DNA from: Phylloscopus collybita
Lineage: Eukaryota > Chordata > Aves > Passeriformes > Phylloscopidae
NCBI GenBank assembly: GCA_027886175.1
Contig: JAJNNQ010000075.1
Location: forward strand, 85,787,001 to 85,851,000
Reading direction: 5' to 3'
DNA: 64,000 bases
The notes beneath the pieces were generated by a model. The model ran no database searches. It saw nothing but the letters and a program-made list of their open reading frames with translations, and was not told the DNA's origin. Numbering within the stretch: the first letter of the stretch is position 1; the number at the start of each line of letters is the position of its first letter. The translations under genes were made by a program, and so were the position numbers. Below are positions 36,301 through 50,875 of the stretch, piece by piece.

Positions 36301-38121
36301 TGGGCAAGGTGAGGTATAAGAAATAAGGTGGGAACTGTGTTCTTTACTCAGCCCCCTCAGGGCAGGAATCTGTCTTTTCTTCATTTGTCTGCAGAGCACA
36401 TAGCTGTGGCCTCGTGTAAATAATGCATAACATGCACAGTCATATTTCCTACACGTCCCTACCCGCACAGATGGCTTCAATGGGAAAATGTCATTGCTGA
36501 TTGTTAAAAGGCAACAAACTCCTCAACCACCAAAACAAATAAGTGGTATATTGTTGGTTTTTACAGTCGGTAGGATCCTGCAGAAGGGGATTTTCCCCTC
36601 CATGTATGCACCTTCAGCAAATTGATTTGATAAGACCCAGTTCCAGACATCACCTTATTTCAAGTTCAGTTACCTAGGAAACTGCAGTGTACTGCTGGGA
36701 CGGGCTGCCCGCTCCTGCTTCTGTTGGAGCTATTAGACACATCAGCTCTTCCTTCAGGAAGAGCAGAGTGCTGCCGATGCCAGCTTCCAGCCTTTTTATG
36801 CAGATCTGGGCTGTGCGTGCGTGCGAAGGGAGGCACAGTCACCAATGCCCGTGGGAGGGAGACACGAACGCTACCCACGCCTACCTCTGTGTGCTGGAAG
36901 TTGTTCTTTTAGCTGTGAGGAGACATGGAGACGTGGTAGCTACCAGTAGCACTGTGAGTGTGGAGATGACACGGGAACCAGCACTAGCTGTGCGTGTGAG
37001 CACACAGTCCTACGCAGAATGGCTGCTCTGCATGTGTGTGCTCACACATGTAGGTGCTGCTTCTCGTGAAATGACTCAAGTTATCAGGGCTTCTACAAAA
37101 TGGTAATTCAACCTGAGGATCTGAGATAACATGGTTTATCTTGGGTTTTATTCAGAGGACTAATTTGTTGAAGATGAATTCACCATCTTTGGGACAACAA
37201 AGCCTTTCTCTACTCTGCAGTTTCTGAGAAGTGAGGAGCCCTTGAAGAGCAGCTCTAGCACACTGCAGTGGTGCTTGGTGGTAAGGAGCCCAAGAACCGC
37301 AGTTACTTTTCAAAACACTTGGTTTTTACCAGATTACCATAATGTAATCTCCATTCATACACCATTCAAAAGTTTCTTCCTTAAATTTGCCCTAAATCAC
37401 GACAAATACAGACCATAGTGGCAGCTTGTCTCTCAGGTATGAAATATCCAGCTGCACTTGGCCTCAGGACACAGGAGGCTCAGGTGCTGGGTGGAAGGGT
37501 GTAAGCAGCAGCTGGAGTGGGGAATCCCACTTCCTTCCTTGCACCAGGGCCCAGGAGCTGCACCATGGGGATGCAAACACATGTGTAGTCAACTCATCTA
37601 CTCTTGTTAAGCACAGGGAAGCTGACTGGAGCTAGTTTCTTTTGAGTAGACAGCCCTGTCAAGGAGAAACACCCTATTCCCCAGTCATCCATCAATTTTC
37701 CAGAGACAGTGGATAGTTTAAATGTTTTCTTTTACAGGAATGCGGAGCCCAATATGCATCTCACAAACGGGAAAATCAAATCTGCTCTGCGTATCTCTCT
37801 GATTAGTTTGTTCTGTGCCATAACTCATGTAGCCATCTGCAGCTGTCAGCAGCCCTTTACACTGTCTTCCACCAACTACAAATATTGTGGCTGCTCTGGT
37901 AGAAAGGAAAAAAATCTTGAAGAAGTGGAAAAGATCAGAGGGGCTGCCCCGAGGTGCCATGGTAGGGGAGCTGTTATCTGAGGAACAGTCTATCCTGATG
38001 GACTTTGAGGCTTTATACACATCTTGCATTTTTTGCAGGAGAAGATCACCATTTTTCCTTTTGCTGTCCTCTGTGGGAACTCAGTGAATAGCAGGGATAG
38101 CAAACTTATCACAGTCAGCGC
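33311..38121. other. Intergenic DNA, no gene recognised
   Basis: No exon is supported. The plus-strand frame 36687-37106 (139 codons) lies in a moderately CpG-containing patch but has no domain, signal peptide or splice evidence. A short inverted repeat with 13-bp arms lies at 36994-37006 and 37035-37047. Confidence 0.5.
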
Positions 38122-38560
38122 TGTGATTCCGGGTCTGGTCCGGCCGGGCGGAGTGTGGCAAAAATAGAGGAGCAGAAACAATGGAGAGCCCAAAAAAAGA
38201 ACTTTAATGCTGATGAAATAACAAACACAGAGATCTCATGGTCCAAGGGCCAACATCCAAAGATCTGTGGGAGTGGCTAGCTTAACAATATATAAGGGTA
38301 CCTAAGGGCAAGGATCCAATCCTGAATGAGGGAAAAGGACATGATTTTACATGTCAGAGGTCCCAAACCAATGGAGAACCAGAACCAGAGACATGACCTA
38401 TTTTGGAATGATGCCATTAGCATCCTAATTGCCATATCCCACCTCCCGTGGTCTTAGGTTTATGGTTTCTGCATAAGCTACCTGGGCTAAGGTATTATCC
38501 ATCTCAGCTAGCTCAGTTTCCACACAAACTCACAAGAGTTGGAGGTGCAATCCTTCTGTC
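38122..38560 (-). mobile_element. Probable single endogenous-retrovirus LTR (minus orientation)
   Basis: On the minus strand the segment ends GGACCAGACCCGGAATCACA at 38122, a normal LTR CA end. Working back from it there is a CpG-rich U5, then a poly(A) signal ATTAAA at 38204-38209 and a TATATA box at 38289-38294. This is the spacing expected of U3, R and U5. CpGs in the GGCCGGGCGG part are intact, which suggests limited age. No primer site or second LTR is present, so it is most likely a solo LTR. The right edge and the target duplication could not be determined. Confidence 0.6.
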
Positions 38561-39200
38561 CCTCCCCCCATCTCCATAACCTGCACCCCTCGGGTAAGGA
38601 GCAGCAGAATAGCTGCTGTGTGGGCTAGAGCAGTGGCCTACCAACATCCATCTGCAGGGAGCAGGGCTGTGTCTGGCCTTTCCTCCAAGCCTCTACCTCA
38701 CCTCCTGACCTGTCTGGCTAGAGACTCAGCTCACCATCAGAGATGTCAATGTAGCAAGCATCAAAACTTTTGAACAATGCTATATTGCTAGACAAATTAT
38801 TACCAGTGAGGTCCAACTGTCCAGAAGGAAGAAGACAAACATTATGAGTCATGCCCTGTGGGAATATTTACATTTGATACATACATAGGAACACAATTTC
38901 TGTTCCATTGCAGTGTGTTCTCACCAACTGGCTACAAAACACCTGGTCTCTATGAGAAACTATCCTGATAGCCATTTGTCTGGTGCATGCTTGCCATGTC
39001 AAAGCCATTAGGGCTTGCAAGAGACTTGTTGACCTATTTAATTTTTGTATATCTAGATAGACAGCCAGACTAGTGCAGTCAGATAGAGACTTGAAAGTCC
39101 AGCTCAGTGACAGAGAAACCTTTATTTTCATCAACCTTTCATCAAACTGTCATTACTGACATTTACTTGGTATTACTCAGTCTCATATAGAGTCCTGTAG
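38561..39200. other. Intergenic DNA, nothing recognised
   Basis: No exon or clear repeat. Part of the left edge may still belong to the preceding LTR. Confidence 0.45.
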
Positions 39201-39373
39201 TTCACAGAATCATATGGTACAGCCATAGAATGGTTCAGATTGGAATGTACCTTAAAGATAATGCAGTTCCAACAACCCCTGCCACAGGCAGGGACACCTT
39301 CCACTAGACACAGTTGTTCAGAGCCCCATCCAACCTGACCTTGAACAGTTCCAGAGATGGGGCATCTGCAGCT
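39201..39373 (-). mobile_element. CR1 LINE 3' end fragment
   Basis: This is the reverse complement of a typical avian CR1 3' terminus: TTCACAGAATCATATGG, CATAGAATGGTTCAGATTGG, AACAACCCCTGCCACAGGCA, AGCCCCATCCAACCTGACCT and GAGATGGGGCATCTGCAG follow in the expected order. It is short, truncated and non-coding. Confidence 0.93.
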
Positions 39374-40799
39374 GCATCTGCAGAGCATCTCATGACTCTC
39401 TTTAATTGTTGCATATAATTATTATAACAAACTTAGCCCATGTCTATAGCACACACTATGTATGTTTATCTGTGCATACATACACACATACATACGAAGA
39501 CATGTTTATATATATACATATGCATGTATACATCCATACACATACACTCAGAAGAACCTCTGTACGTGTTTCAAACTAATAAACAACTAATGTGTAAAGG
39601 ATAGGCAGAGATTTTCTTTCATCCACTACCTCCAGGATGCAGTAGGGCATTTTAAACAGCGCTGAATGAAACTGAGGGAGTGAGCAACAACCTATCTAGA
39701 TCAAAATCTCTGCAATGCATCTTTCACTTCCTGGGGCAATGATTCTTGCAGCTGGGGACCTACTTTTATGAATAGGTGTTCAGAGAAGGGATTTGGCTGT
39801 AGCAATTCTATCTATGCCTAGGACTCTTTCCTGCAAACTTTTATATGTGTTAGACATTTCAAATGAGTTTTATGTGTTGTTCTGCATAACAGTGTCTCCA
39901 GAAAGGTTTGATTTCCTGGCTGCTTATAAGTCACTGATCTTTGATTGTTATGTACCTGTGTCCTGGAGGATGCTGTGTTCGTTTGTACATATTTCTCATT
40001 TGAAATACTATAAATGATAGAGAAGCTTTGGAAACAGCCTATTTTGTGATAATTATCTGATCTGAAAAAGCTTCTGGGGCCTCACAGAGATAGTGGCATC
40101 AGATGCATCTGTGCCTGTGTTAACCTGCCTTCCCAACATCCCCAAAGCTTTTTTTGACAACATTACAAAAGCAGTGTAGAAAGGGAAAGAAACCCAGTTA
40201 GAGAAAATAAAGCATTTACTTACTTTGAGAACTGACTCAAGATATGGATGGTGCTAAAAATACAGAGGGCTGACCAAAGGGCTATAACAGCTAAGAACAC
40301 TTTTTTCTCTCCAGATTAATTTTTCATGTCCTGTGCCACCTATGTCACCCTGCACATCTCCTCTGTCAGAAAACCTATGCAGGTAGCAGAAAAAGTCTGA
40401 AAATGCAGCAGCTCCCTCACCCCAGACCCATTGACTTTACTCAGAAAAACCAAGACCATAAAGTGGAGATTTCCCCCCTTCGCCTCAGCTGAGGTCAGAG
40501 TTGGCTCCTTGAGCTCCTGGATGTCTCTGTGAACCTACAGACAATGGCTCAGCCTCACCACAAGCAGAGTCTCAGACTCTATCCTTGGTTTGGAACTGGT
40601 GGTGTTACCTCTGAAATTGGTCCTGCCACCTCAAGTCTGCCTGACCCTTTCCATGTTAAACTTCTATTTTAGTTTCTTTATAACCTAGCCTGAGTATAAT
40701 ACTTTTTTTGGAAGATGACCATATGATGGGCTTAGGTCCAGACCTGGTTTCCTCACTTTAGGAACAATGCACTTCAACTGGAGGAGGAGCAGGGCAGGG
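39374..40799. other. Intergenic DNA with a degenerate ATAC/ACAT simple repeat
   Basis: A stretch at about 39455-39550 consists of TATG, CATACA and ATACAT words and is a decayed microsatellite. No exon is seen in the rest. Confidence 0.55.
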
Positions 40800-41065
40800 G
40801 TTCAGAGGGAGATGACTGGCTGTCTTCTGAGAGAAGGCTGAATTTCTCTTGTTTAGCCTAGCAACAAAAAAAGCTGACACAACATAGAATTGTTATCTGA
40901 AAATTTCCCAGAGATGAAAAAGGGTTGCTTTGAAAATCAGTTTAGCATGATAGCAAATGGTTTTAAAATATCTCGGAGTCAGTTTAGACTGGAAATGAGA
41001 AGCTCCTTCTGCCATCAGAGTGATGGGGTACTCACAGAGGTTTCCACAGGATGCTGTGAAGCCAA
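40800..41065 (+). mobile_element. Ancient CR1-like LINE remnant
   Basis: In plus orientation GAGAGAAGGCTGAATTTCTC, CAAATGGTTTTAAAATAT, GTCAGTTTAGACTGGAAATG, GCCATCAGAGTGATGGGGTA and CAGAGGTTTCCACAGG follow the order of an old amniote CR1 3' region. The open frame 40890-41090 arises from it and is not a gene. Confidence 0.6.
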
Positions 41066-44000
41066 AATAACCCAGTTACCTTTGAAGTGAAGCTTGAGCA
41101 ATTGATGAAAGGGACCCTACAAAACCACCGCCTGCCAGTGCAGGACCCTGGATTGCATCACCTAGGACATCCCTTCCAGGACTGCATTTCTAAGATGGGA
41201 ACTACAATCTGAAGGCAATTGCATGAATACTGAAGTTGGAGATAGTGTGTTTGAGATCGCTTAATTCACAAGCAAGACTTTACTGCTGCTACCACTTTTC
41301 CCTCACAGTGCTGTGGAAATAAGTGTATCATTGCCTTATCTCTGCTCAAGTATTAAAGTCAGAATGTGTTAGAAATATCCAGGAGAAAATTAAATAAGAT
41401 TCCATTTGGTGTTTTGTAATGTGTGCTGAGCATTTTATTTCCTGTCAAAGAAATATTGAATAATGGTGCATTTGGACAACACTTTTTTTGGAAAATACAG
41501 TGTGCCATTGCATAAATGAAGCATATTTGTTAACATATAGATACAGTTCCTAAGTTTTCCTCAACTTTCCGAACTTTTGAGTGCTTGGATATTCAATCTT
41601 ATCACTCTTTTAATTTAGAGAGGTATTTGACTGTAGTAATGCTGAGGTGGCTGCAAGAATGGTCAATTGAAACAGATTTTTATCAGTGGTGCTGTGCCAT
41701 TAAGATAATAGGAAACTTGTATAGTGGTGGATAACAAAAGCTGACAATAAAAACAAAGTTTGTATTCAAGTCAAATTACAGTTGAAATGTTTTGAGCTGT
41801 GTTTTACTAAATCCACTTGCAAGAGTAGGATCAGTAAAAGAATTTCCTTTCTTGTAGGGAACGTTTCCTAGAGAATGTCTTCTCTAAAATAAGCCAGCAA
41901 ATTTCAGCACTGATAACTTTCTTATTCCTAAAACCAATTATTTTCAAACATGTCATCTACACCAGCTCTCAGTGAGGATTAACTACATGACAGGCTTGAA
42001 CTTTTAAAAGCAAGTGAGTTTTAAATTATGAAAAAGCAGGGGGAAAAGGTGAGACTAATTTTTACTGTACAAAAACATGTAAAGTTTTTCAGTGCATCAT
42101 CATTCACAGTCTTCTTGCCATAATTATAATGAAAATTATTCCCTTTCTCTTCTTTTTTTTGACTCCCTTACAAGAAATGCTTTGTGATTGGATGATGTAG
42201 ACTAATTTTTAATGAATCATTTATCATATGAATAGCATATTGCAAATTAAACTCTCCCATCTAGCCCAGGAGTATTTTTTTGTTAATTGCCTTGCAAGCA
42301 TTAAAGAATATTTCTAGTTCAAACTGCCTGGACCAACACTACTGAATGCTACATTTGTGTTGTCTGACTGTATGGGATCAGCACCAGGAGCTGGGTGTCT
42401 TGTCTGGCCCTTTGTGACAGTCAATTCAAAATCCGATTTCAGCAAATATTCATGGACATTATGTGAAAATATGCTTTGCTGTACTCCTCCAGAAGTACCT
42501 TTCTGTATATTTTTAGAGAATGAATCTTGTAATGCTCACATTCCCAAACCCTCCTAGGTTAAGAGGCATGCTGCTATTGCACTGCAGAGAGGCTTTCATC
42601 CTCAGAGCTGCCACAAATTGAACACTGACACTGGATATTTGTGGGAATATTCCTATAGTTTTCTAACTACATGTTAGGGTTTGCACTGAGTGTGAAATGG
42701 TTTAGCCTTAAAGCAAATAGTTACAGATGTGGGAAGTTGGTTGCTATTCATGATTTGCTTTGCTACAGTGAGTTCTTCCCCAGCAAAATTTCCACTGACG
42801 GGATCTGTGTTATCAGGACATCAATTTCCACCCACAGGCCACCAAAATGATAGACCTTCAAAGCTAAGATAATCAAAGGGGTCAGTAAATGTCTTCACCC
42901 AAGATAGATAAGAAAACATCAGGGTTTCAGTGTGACCCAGGCTGGCAGATTTTCTGTTCGGAAGTGTTAGTCACCTTTTTAAAATTTATTTATTTTGGTC
43001 TAAACTCTGAGTTAAGACTTCAGTAAACCCCTGGGAATCCTGTGGAAAGCCAGCAGTGCCCCAACAGTGGCTTAGCTGGTGGCCACTGACAGACAATCCA
43101 CATTTCTCAGTGGGATCACATATATATTCTCCTCTGGTTGGAGGTTTTAATGAGAAGATGTTTCCAGGATGAAAAAGCATAACGGGACTGAGAAAATTTA
43201 ATCCTGAAAAATGAAAGAGGAAGACTGAAAAGAAGATAGTCACAAGTTTCAGGATTTAAAGTCCGGTACATGGGATGTGATCTGAAGCAGAGGCAGTCTG
43301 TGTCGTGCCTAAGGCTTTTTCCTTTTTCCACAGAGGGATCCCACTCTGGGCCAGATAATGTTGGACAATTATACAGGCAACACACTGGCTTCAGTGCAGC
43401 AGCTGGGGCTGCTTCCCCAGGGCTTGAGGGCTCAGACACCACATCCAATGGCAGCAACTAAATGCCTATTACCAGGCATAAGGTGAGCAACGGGAGCTGA
43501 TCCTATGCATTAATCCACAGCAACTGTGAGATAAATTACATTACTCTAAATGCCACTGAAGGAAATTTGGCTGACGTCTGCAAACTCGTTAAGCTGCTTT
43601 AATTGCAGCACTCTAGGAGAAGGTGGTGATTTCAGCAGACTGAAATAGGATGGGGAGTCCTCACTGGGTGAGATAGAGCACCAAACACAGCTACGCAGAC
43701 CAAGAGAAAAAAGGGAAATCCTGTATTTCCTTTGGGAAAACAAACTAGGCACTCTTTCCCTTTCCATACCCCTTCTTAGCCAAATTAATGAACAACAGAT
43801 TGAGGCCTGAGGGACTAGAATCACACAGGCAAAAGGACTAGGCTGGTACACCTCATCCCTCAGCTTCATTCCTCACAGGAAAAGACATTTTCAGGTAGAT
43901 ATGGCTGAAATAACTTCAGTCAAAAAAGGAGCAGGTGGGAGATAGTTTTTTATTCATTAAACACTGTCATAAAACTTTGTTGCCAGTCTTTGTTAAAGAA

Positions 44001-47000
44001 AATCAGAAACCTCCCACAAAGAGATTTTTCTTTTGCTAAAATCATTCTTAGCTTTTTTGTTTGCTTGGTTTTGTAAATGAGGTACTTTGCATTGAGAGTA
44101 ATATCTTTTTTCATGAGAAAATGTAGAAGAAAAAGTTTCTCTTCCCTGAAAAACTGATTTTTAACTGGGTTCAACCGCAGACATGGATTAGTTATTAAAA
44201 ATAGTCAGAAAGATTTTGATCCTGCCAACAGTAATCAAGCATGCTGCCAGTAAAAGCATTTGAGCATTGCTCTTAATTTTTATCCTACCCAGAACTCTCC
44301 TAACCTCATAGAGACAGCCTGAATGTCCGAGGTAAGTATTTGCTCACCATCCATTTGGTGGTGAGTCCAGGTTTTCAGGGCTGGATGAGTGAACTGACAG
44401 TTTAGAAAATAAAGCCTTTCTTCCCTGATTTCTTTTTAGTTTTTAACTGACAAGTGTACTGATGGCCAGTTTAATTTGATTTGACACAGATGGTCATTTC
44501 AGTTGGCAATCATCCACCAAAATACATGTCACCCTTGGCTAATGACCTACCCTCATCGATAATCTTGTGACATCTTTTCCACATTGTATATGACATGTGC
44601 CTGTGAACTTCCTGCAATAACCCCTTCGTGTTTTTCAATCCCAGCCTGCCAAATGCCTGGCTCCAAAATGTCATTTCTCCCTCACAAGTACACACCAGCT
44701 GCTGAGGGAGCTCCCGTGAGGCTCCCTCCATCTTAGCCCTGGGGCCTGGTGGGAAGGGACATGGGAAATACCATGGGAGGACATGGATGACTCCCATCTG
44801 TCTCACCATGCCAGGCCACAGCCTGAAGGGCTGGAGCCAGGGGCCTGTCATTCCCTCGGCCTTTCCCTAGATCTGAAATGGATTGATGTTGCATTGCAGC
44901 CCTGTAGATCGGGGAATGAGATCTTCTTTGCACCTGTATTTTGTAAGGCATCTTGATAATACTTATTCATGACCCATAATAATTCTAGATTCTTATTTTC
45001 TCTGCATCTATAATGATTAGGAATCCATAGTTTTTTCCCTCTGAGCTGCCTAGTCACTTCAGAGGACAAACTTTAGCCTTTTGAATGCACTTGAAGCCTG
45101 ATGAAGAGTCCTCTGTAATCCATGGCTCCCCAAGTAAAACTCAGGGTTGTGTGACAAGTGAGATGCCATTCGCTGCTACAGAAGTAAGTGGTAAACAAGA
45201 TGTTTGTAAGACAAAGTCTTGCATCTCCATGCAACATTTTCCAGCTCCTGTTTGAAGGACATTTTCCAGCCTGATCCTTCACTGGAATACTTCTACTCAG
45301 TTAACACTAGTTCCTGTCAGAAGGCTATTTGTCCAATAAATTAAACAGTCAATAAATGCAGGGCCCATAAATCTTCTCTATCACTAATTACCTTAAAAAT
45401 GAGGAGACTGCTATTCTGCTTCCTTTATTTCATTTGATAATTGTCGCAGCAGCAGCTGCTCTGGCTAATAATCCCAGTAGCCTGCCTTCAACACGGGACC
45501 ATTGCAGGACCATGGGGAGGACAAATTTGAAAATCAGGCATGTGCAGAGTAATTTTTCTCGTGAGAAAACATGTTAATATGAAACAATGAGAAGCCATGA
45601 GACTTCCTAACCTGGATGTAACATACTTTTGCCTTGGCTGAGGTTGTTCTGCCATTGTGAGGAAATGCCCTCTGGGAGCTGCTGCTGTGTGGCTGCTAAC
45701 ACTTGGCAGTCATTCCTCTACGTGAGCTGTGGGGAATCTCCATCATTGTGCAGCCATCTGAACCTTGTTTCTGTGAGGTCCCAAAGGCCTTTGCAAGGTT
45801 TGTTTATTATTAGCCTCATTTATCATTCTCATGACTGATTTTGAATATAAGGAAAGTGGATCCTATTTAAAAATTCATCTGTTACTATCTGTGATGCAAA
45901 GTGTGGAGTAACCCATATTTCATCATCCTACTATTAAACAACAAGTACTAATTTCCTTTTCACCAATTAGCTAAGAACAGGCATACTAAGTTTCCACATG
46001 TGGCAGAGAGCTAACTGCTGCTAGATTATAAATGTCGTATTTGGATCCAGGATATTTTATGAAAAAGATTGGTAAGCTGTTTCTCACATGATAAATTTCT
46101 TTGTTGTTCTGCTAGGAAACATTTCCAGTTTGTGGTGCCCTCTCTGAACTCTTGACTCTTAACAGTGCAGCCCAGAGCAGGTGGATGCAGATGACCTAGA
46201 AGTCCTGCCAACATTTCTGCTGTGTGTATGCCTGTGTGGGAGGCAGTAGCATTTGAAAAAGGAAGAAGATAGCATCAAAGAGTGTTTAGGGAATGAAGCT
46301 GTGGGCTCAGCTGTAAGCAAAGCCCCTGTGGTTAAAGCTGTGCCTGTTGAGATGTCCCATGTGACAGTTCCAAACCCATTTCCATGCTTTGCTATGCATG
46401 TCCACCTCCCTGTTGAGAGGAAAAACAGTTGGTTACACAGTGCTGTGATGTAAATCAAGTGGCATCACTCCTGCAAAGTCTGATCAGCCTAAAGGTCCTG
46501 TGCTATCCCCTCAGCACACAGGAGGCAGTGGGAATGGACACTAGGATCTGGCAATGTATGATGCTGGTGTTGTCACCCCTGCCTATCCCTGCTGTCCTGC
46601 TCTCCACCATGCCCACCATGCCCTGTTTTGCAGTGGTCACTTCCACTGACTTTCTGGAATACAAGAGTGAACTGTGGCAGGGCTTTTCAGCCCCCTGTGC
46701 CCTCAGGGTTTTTTTAAAGAGAATCATTACAAAAATAAATGTCATTTAAGAACACCCACACACACAGAAAATCCCATTTTAGATTAAAAAAAGTTCAGCA
46801 GACTTTGACCTTTGCTGTGTCTTCTGCCATGCCTCCTCTCTAGAGGTTTGTATGGTGCTCGTGGTCATGCTGCTTTATTATTCCCACAGCTCTGCTTCTT
46901 CCTTCTAGCCATTAAATAAAGCAAAGCAAAGAACCACAAATTTTACTTAAAACAGGTTGACTTACCCTTGGAAAGCAGCAAGTACATTCCTAGGTAATTC

Positions 47001-50000
47001 ACAAGCAGGAAAATGGGGAAAGGTCAATGATCAACTCATTTATTGTGGCTTGACCCATCTTACTTAGCTTATGGTTTGCTCCTGAGCTCTCAGGGCCACA
47101 GCCCTTTTGTACACCAGTGTCTGGGATTTGCAGACTGAGCACAGATCAAGGTCCTTTCCTTACAGGACCTTCCAGACTCACCTTACAGACTGGCAGGCTG
47201 ATTTTCAGTGGATCAATGAATGAGTTAGGACACTGAGTCTCACTCTGAGCACAAGGAGTAAAACTCTCCATTCAAATTTTCAGGCTGCATCAGCAGCACA
47301 GAGATATCAAGAAGAGAAATCTGCTGCAGCACAAGCCTTTTTGGCTTGAGGTAATGAGGAGAAGCCCCCAGCCACAACAGCAGAAGTACATATAGACATT
47401 AGCTGTACAGGAGCATGGATTTTGCCCTATAGAGTCCCTACATGGGTCAGAAAATAGTCCAGATGTAAATCAACTCTCAGAAACCAGTCCAGCCATAAAA
47501 ATGGACAGTCATGGCTCAAAAAAAGCAGGAGAGCCAAATAATTCATCTTAACTACCATGAGGTTCCCTGTCTCCTTTTGCAAACAAAACAAAGCACAAAG
47601 GGAATAACCCCTGAAAAATACCAGTGATTTTGTACTGTTCACCCTCACCTCACTGCTCTGCTGCACTGAAGGGCAGGAGACCTTCCCCAGCCCACACAAC
47701 CCATGGTTTTTGTCCATCTGCACAAAGGATTTCACCTCTGCGACACTGCAGCCCTCGCAGGAATACCACAGGCTTCTCTGGCTTATCTCCATGGGGGAAA
47801 AATGAGAAACAAACATCAGGCAGTGCTGCCTGATGTCTGTAAAGGTGCAAGGATAAACAGTGTGGCTTGTTTAGGGGCAAAGGACCATGGAAGCCTGGCT
47901 CTTGTAGATCTTCTCAGGGAGCCGAGTCACATGCATACACACTCGATACAGAGCTGCTTCTTTTCTCTTCCCAGAAATGCCATTTTCCTCTGAGTGCTTA
48001 TCAGTTAGTGGACATACAAATGATTTGATCCAAGAACATTTACTTCTCATACATGAGTGAATACCTAACTGCTCATCTTCAGTCTGACTGATGAGAGCCC
48101 AGGTAACTTGGCAAGCTTCCTCCTCCTACATCTGTGGGATGGCTGCTGTCCATGAGTGCTCCTGCCACAGATGTGGATGCCACCAGAACAGATAGACCTT
48201 TGCAGTGAGAAACATCTGCAGGAGACAGTCTATACAAGAATGAAATAATATTTTCCCAATTTATTCTTCAAGAACAATGCAAACAGGGTACCCCACCAAA
48301 ATGCTGCTTTGGTTTCCTTTGGTTTCTTGCCTTTGTTTTTACTGATCAAGTGAAGAAAACAACCCCATTTCTCTTTCCCAAAATCTCCAAGGTAAAATTC
48401 ATTTCAGATCCCCTTCATGAAATGACTGGATAGAAGGTTCTCCCTTGGGTCACTCAGCATACTCATTACATCGCTCTCACTCCTGTAAGATAATGAATCA
48501 TGTATCCCTGGACTTGTCCACACTTGCAAGTTATCACTGATTAAGGTAAGGTGCAAATATAAAGTGCCATTGCTGTTTCTTAAGAGCAGCTCAAGGGTTG
48601 AGCAGGAACAATGCACTGATTTCTCAATAACATCTTCCTCACAGGGTGTTAATCAGGAAGAGGTGACTGGAAACAACTCAGCCCTGAGATATGACGTAGC
48701 TGAACCAGCCCCACCCAGAGGGCTTTGGCTGCTCTTGCCAACAGTAGGAGAGTGTTTCAAGAAGTGCTGCTGAAGGTCCAACGGATGATTTCAACTCATG
48801 CTGTGCATGTTCAAGTCTGTACCATGGTTTGCCATAGGGAAGCAGCATTAAATCATTAATACTAGTTGGGTTATCTGCTTAGTTAAGAGTACTGGCTGGT
48901 GTGTGCACCTGTTGAGCAGCCAGGCAAATAAAAGGCGTTTGACAAAAAGTTCCAGACACAAATAAAAGCCCAGAGCTACATGAAAATTTTCCATAGGAGG
49001 CTGTGACAGGTCATGGTATTGCTGCTCAGCCAAGTTGTCAGGCAACAAAGCTATGAAGAAACATTTACTGGGTTGCAAATGCTCTCTTCCCATCTTGCAG
49101 TTTTGCAAATTTTATTGAGTGATGCTGCCCTTATTCTGTATTTGTCCCTTCTCAGTAGAAGTACTTGACAAGTCATCTGGGAACATCTATCATTGCATAA
49201 CCTCATACTCGACAGACAAAGCTGTTCACCTCTTTTTGCCCCCATTATGCAGCCAAGGGCTCCAAGCATTTTCAGGCATCCTTCAGCAATGTACTTCTGC
49301 AGAAATAAAAAGCCACAAAATTCAGAATTTAGCTTTCCTCTATATTTTTTACTCTCTTAGCCTAGCCCAAAACACTTTAAAATAAATAATTGCTATCATC
49401 TTAGGGAAAGTTGTGAGGTAATTAGGTCTCTGGTCTCTAATTTATAAGTAGAAGTGGAAAGACACCCTACCCTTGACAGGATTAAAGTACCTATGGGTAT
49501 TATTCATGCTTTCAGGTCATCTCTGGCCACTTTGTTCCTTTTAGGCCACTGCAGTTATGTACAGAGAAGATTAGAGAGACTCCCTGGTCGATGCTCAGAG
49601 GAAAGCAGGTGCTTCCAGAAGGCACTGCCAGGCTGGGTTCCAGGAATATGAGGGCTTGTTCCACCCAGACCTGTGTCAGCTGGACATAAGCTGGGGTGGT
49701 TGCTCCTGCCCCATGGAGCTGGTGACTCTATACCTGTGTGCTGTGGGGTGGAATCCAGCACAGGAGCTGCTGCCAGGGGACAGCTGGCCAAAGGTAAATG
49801 TGTGAGGGTCATTCACATGCTGCAGCTCACAGAATGCCCCACAGTGTCTGTCACCTGGGCTCAGCCTGTCCTGGGGTCTGAACATGCAGAGGAGGACGCA
49901 GAAATGGGGCTTCAGAGGCAGGCTGGCAGAACAGTCTGGGCACGTGAAGTGACAAGTGCAGGGAGAATGCAGACTTCTTGAGGGCTCATTTGCAACTCTA

Positions 50001-50842
50001 CACGTGAAACTTCCTTGGGGAGTTGCATTATCTAACACTGCTCCATCAGCTGTTCTCAGGGGAGATTCAGGATGGGCCTCTCCACCTGCTGAGGAGCTGT
50101 GTCAGAACTGGCCTGGAGATACAAGTGCATAAACATTACCTAGGGGAGTCTGGTTGAGCCTGTGAACAAGAACTAGCTTCAAACAATACCAGTGCATACA
50201 ACCAAGCCTGCCTTTGAGGGAGGACGGGTATAGGTGATGGGATACAGCACAAAATACACTAAAAATGGCCTGTAGTCACACTTTCCTACACAACCACTAG
50301 TTTTTGTTTCCTTTCAAAAATGACCCTCCTATCAATCCAACCCTGAGGCAGTTAATATATGGAACTCAAAGCTTACCCATATCTGTACACCAGCTTAAGA
50401 ACAAAATATTTCATTATCATATTGAAATCTCTAATTCATGCTGGGCATAAACTTGAAGCAGCCACAGTTCCAGGATAATAACCCTGGGAACTGAGAGGAT
50501 CTGAAATTTCTGAAAATCAAGTCCAGAAGCACTCAGTATTTCCACCAGTGCCACAAACCCAAGGAAACTTTTTGATGGTTTCATTTGTATTTGGAGTTTC
50601 ACTGACCTAGCAAATAATACATGAAACATATTCTGTCTGTTCCTCAGACAGGTTCCACATTACCAAATGAAATACCCTCAGCTGCAGCCAGTGTATTCTT
50701 TTGCTCTAAATTCATTTTCCAGAGCTGTATTTCTCAAAAAATATGAGACTTGAAACTCCACTTTTATGATCATAAAAGGTTTTGTTTCTCCTGTCCTCTT
50801 TAACAGGTGCATCCAGAGCCTAAGCCTATTTTAGGAATATGT

Positions 50843-50843
<1 letters not shown>

Positions 50844-50874
<31 letters not shown>
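50844..50874. repeat. Poly(A) run, 31 nt
   Basis: An uninterrupted A-run with unique sequence on both sides. I could not identify a retrocopy upstream of it. Confidence 0.95.

Positions 50875-50875
<1 letters not shown>

Noticed and set aside
36687..37106. Plus-strand frame of 139 codons as a gene
   Set aside because: No domain, signal sequence, exon boundary or codon pattern to support it.
50844..50874. Tail of a processed pseudogene
   Set aside because: The upstream sequence is not a recognisable gene copy and I see no flanking target duplication.
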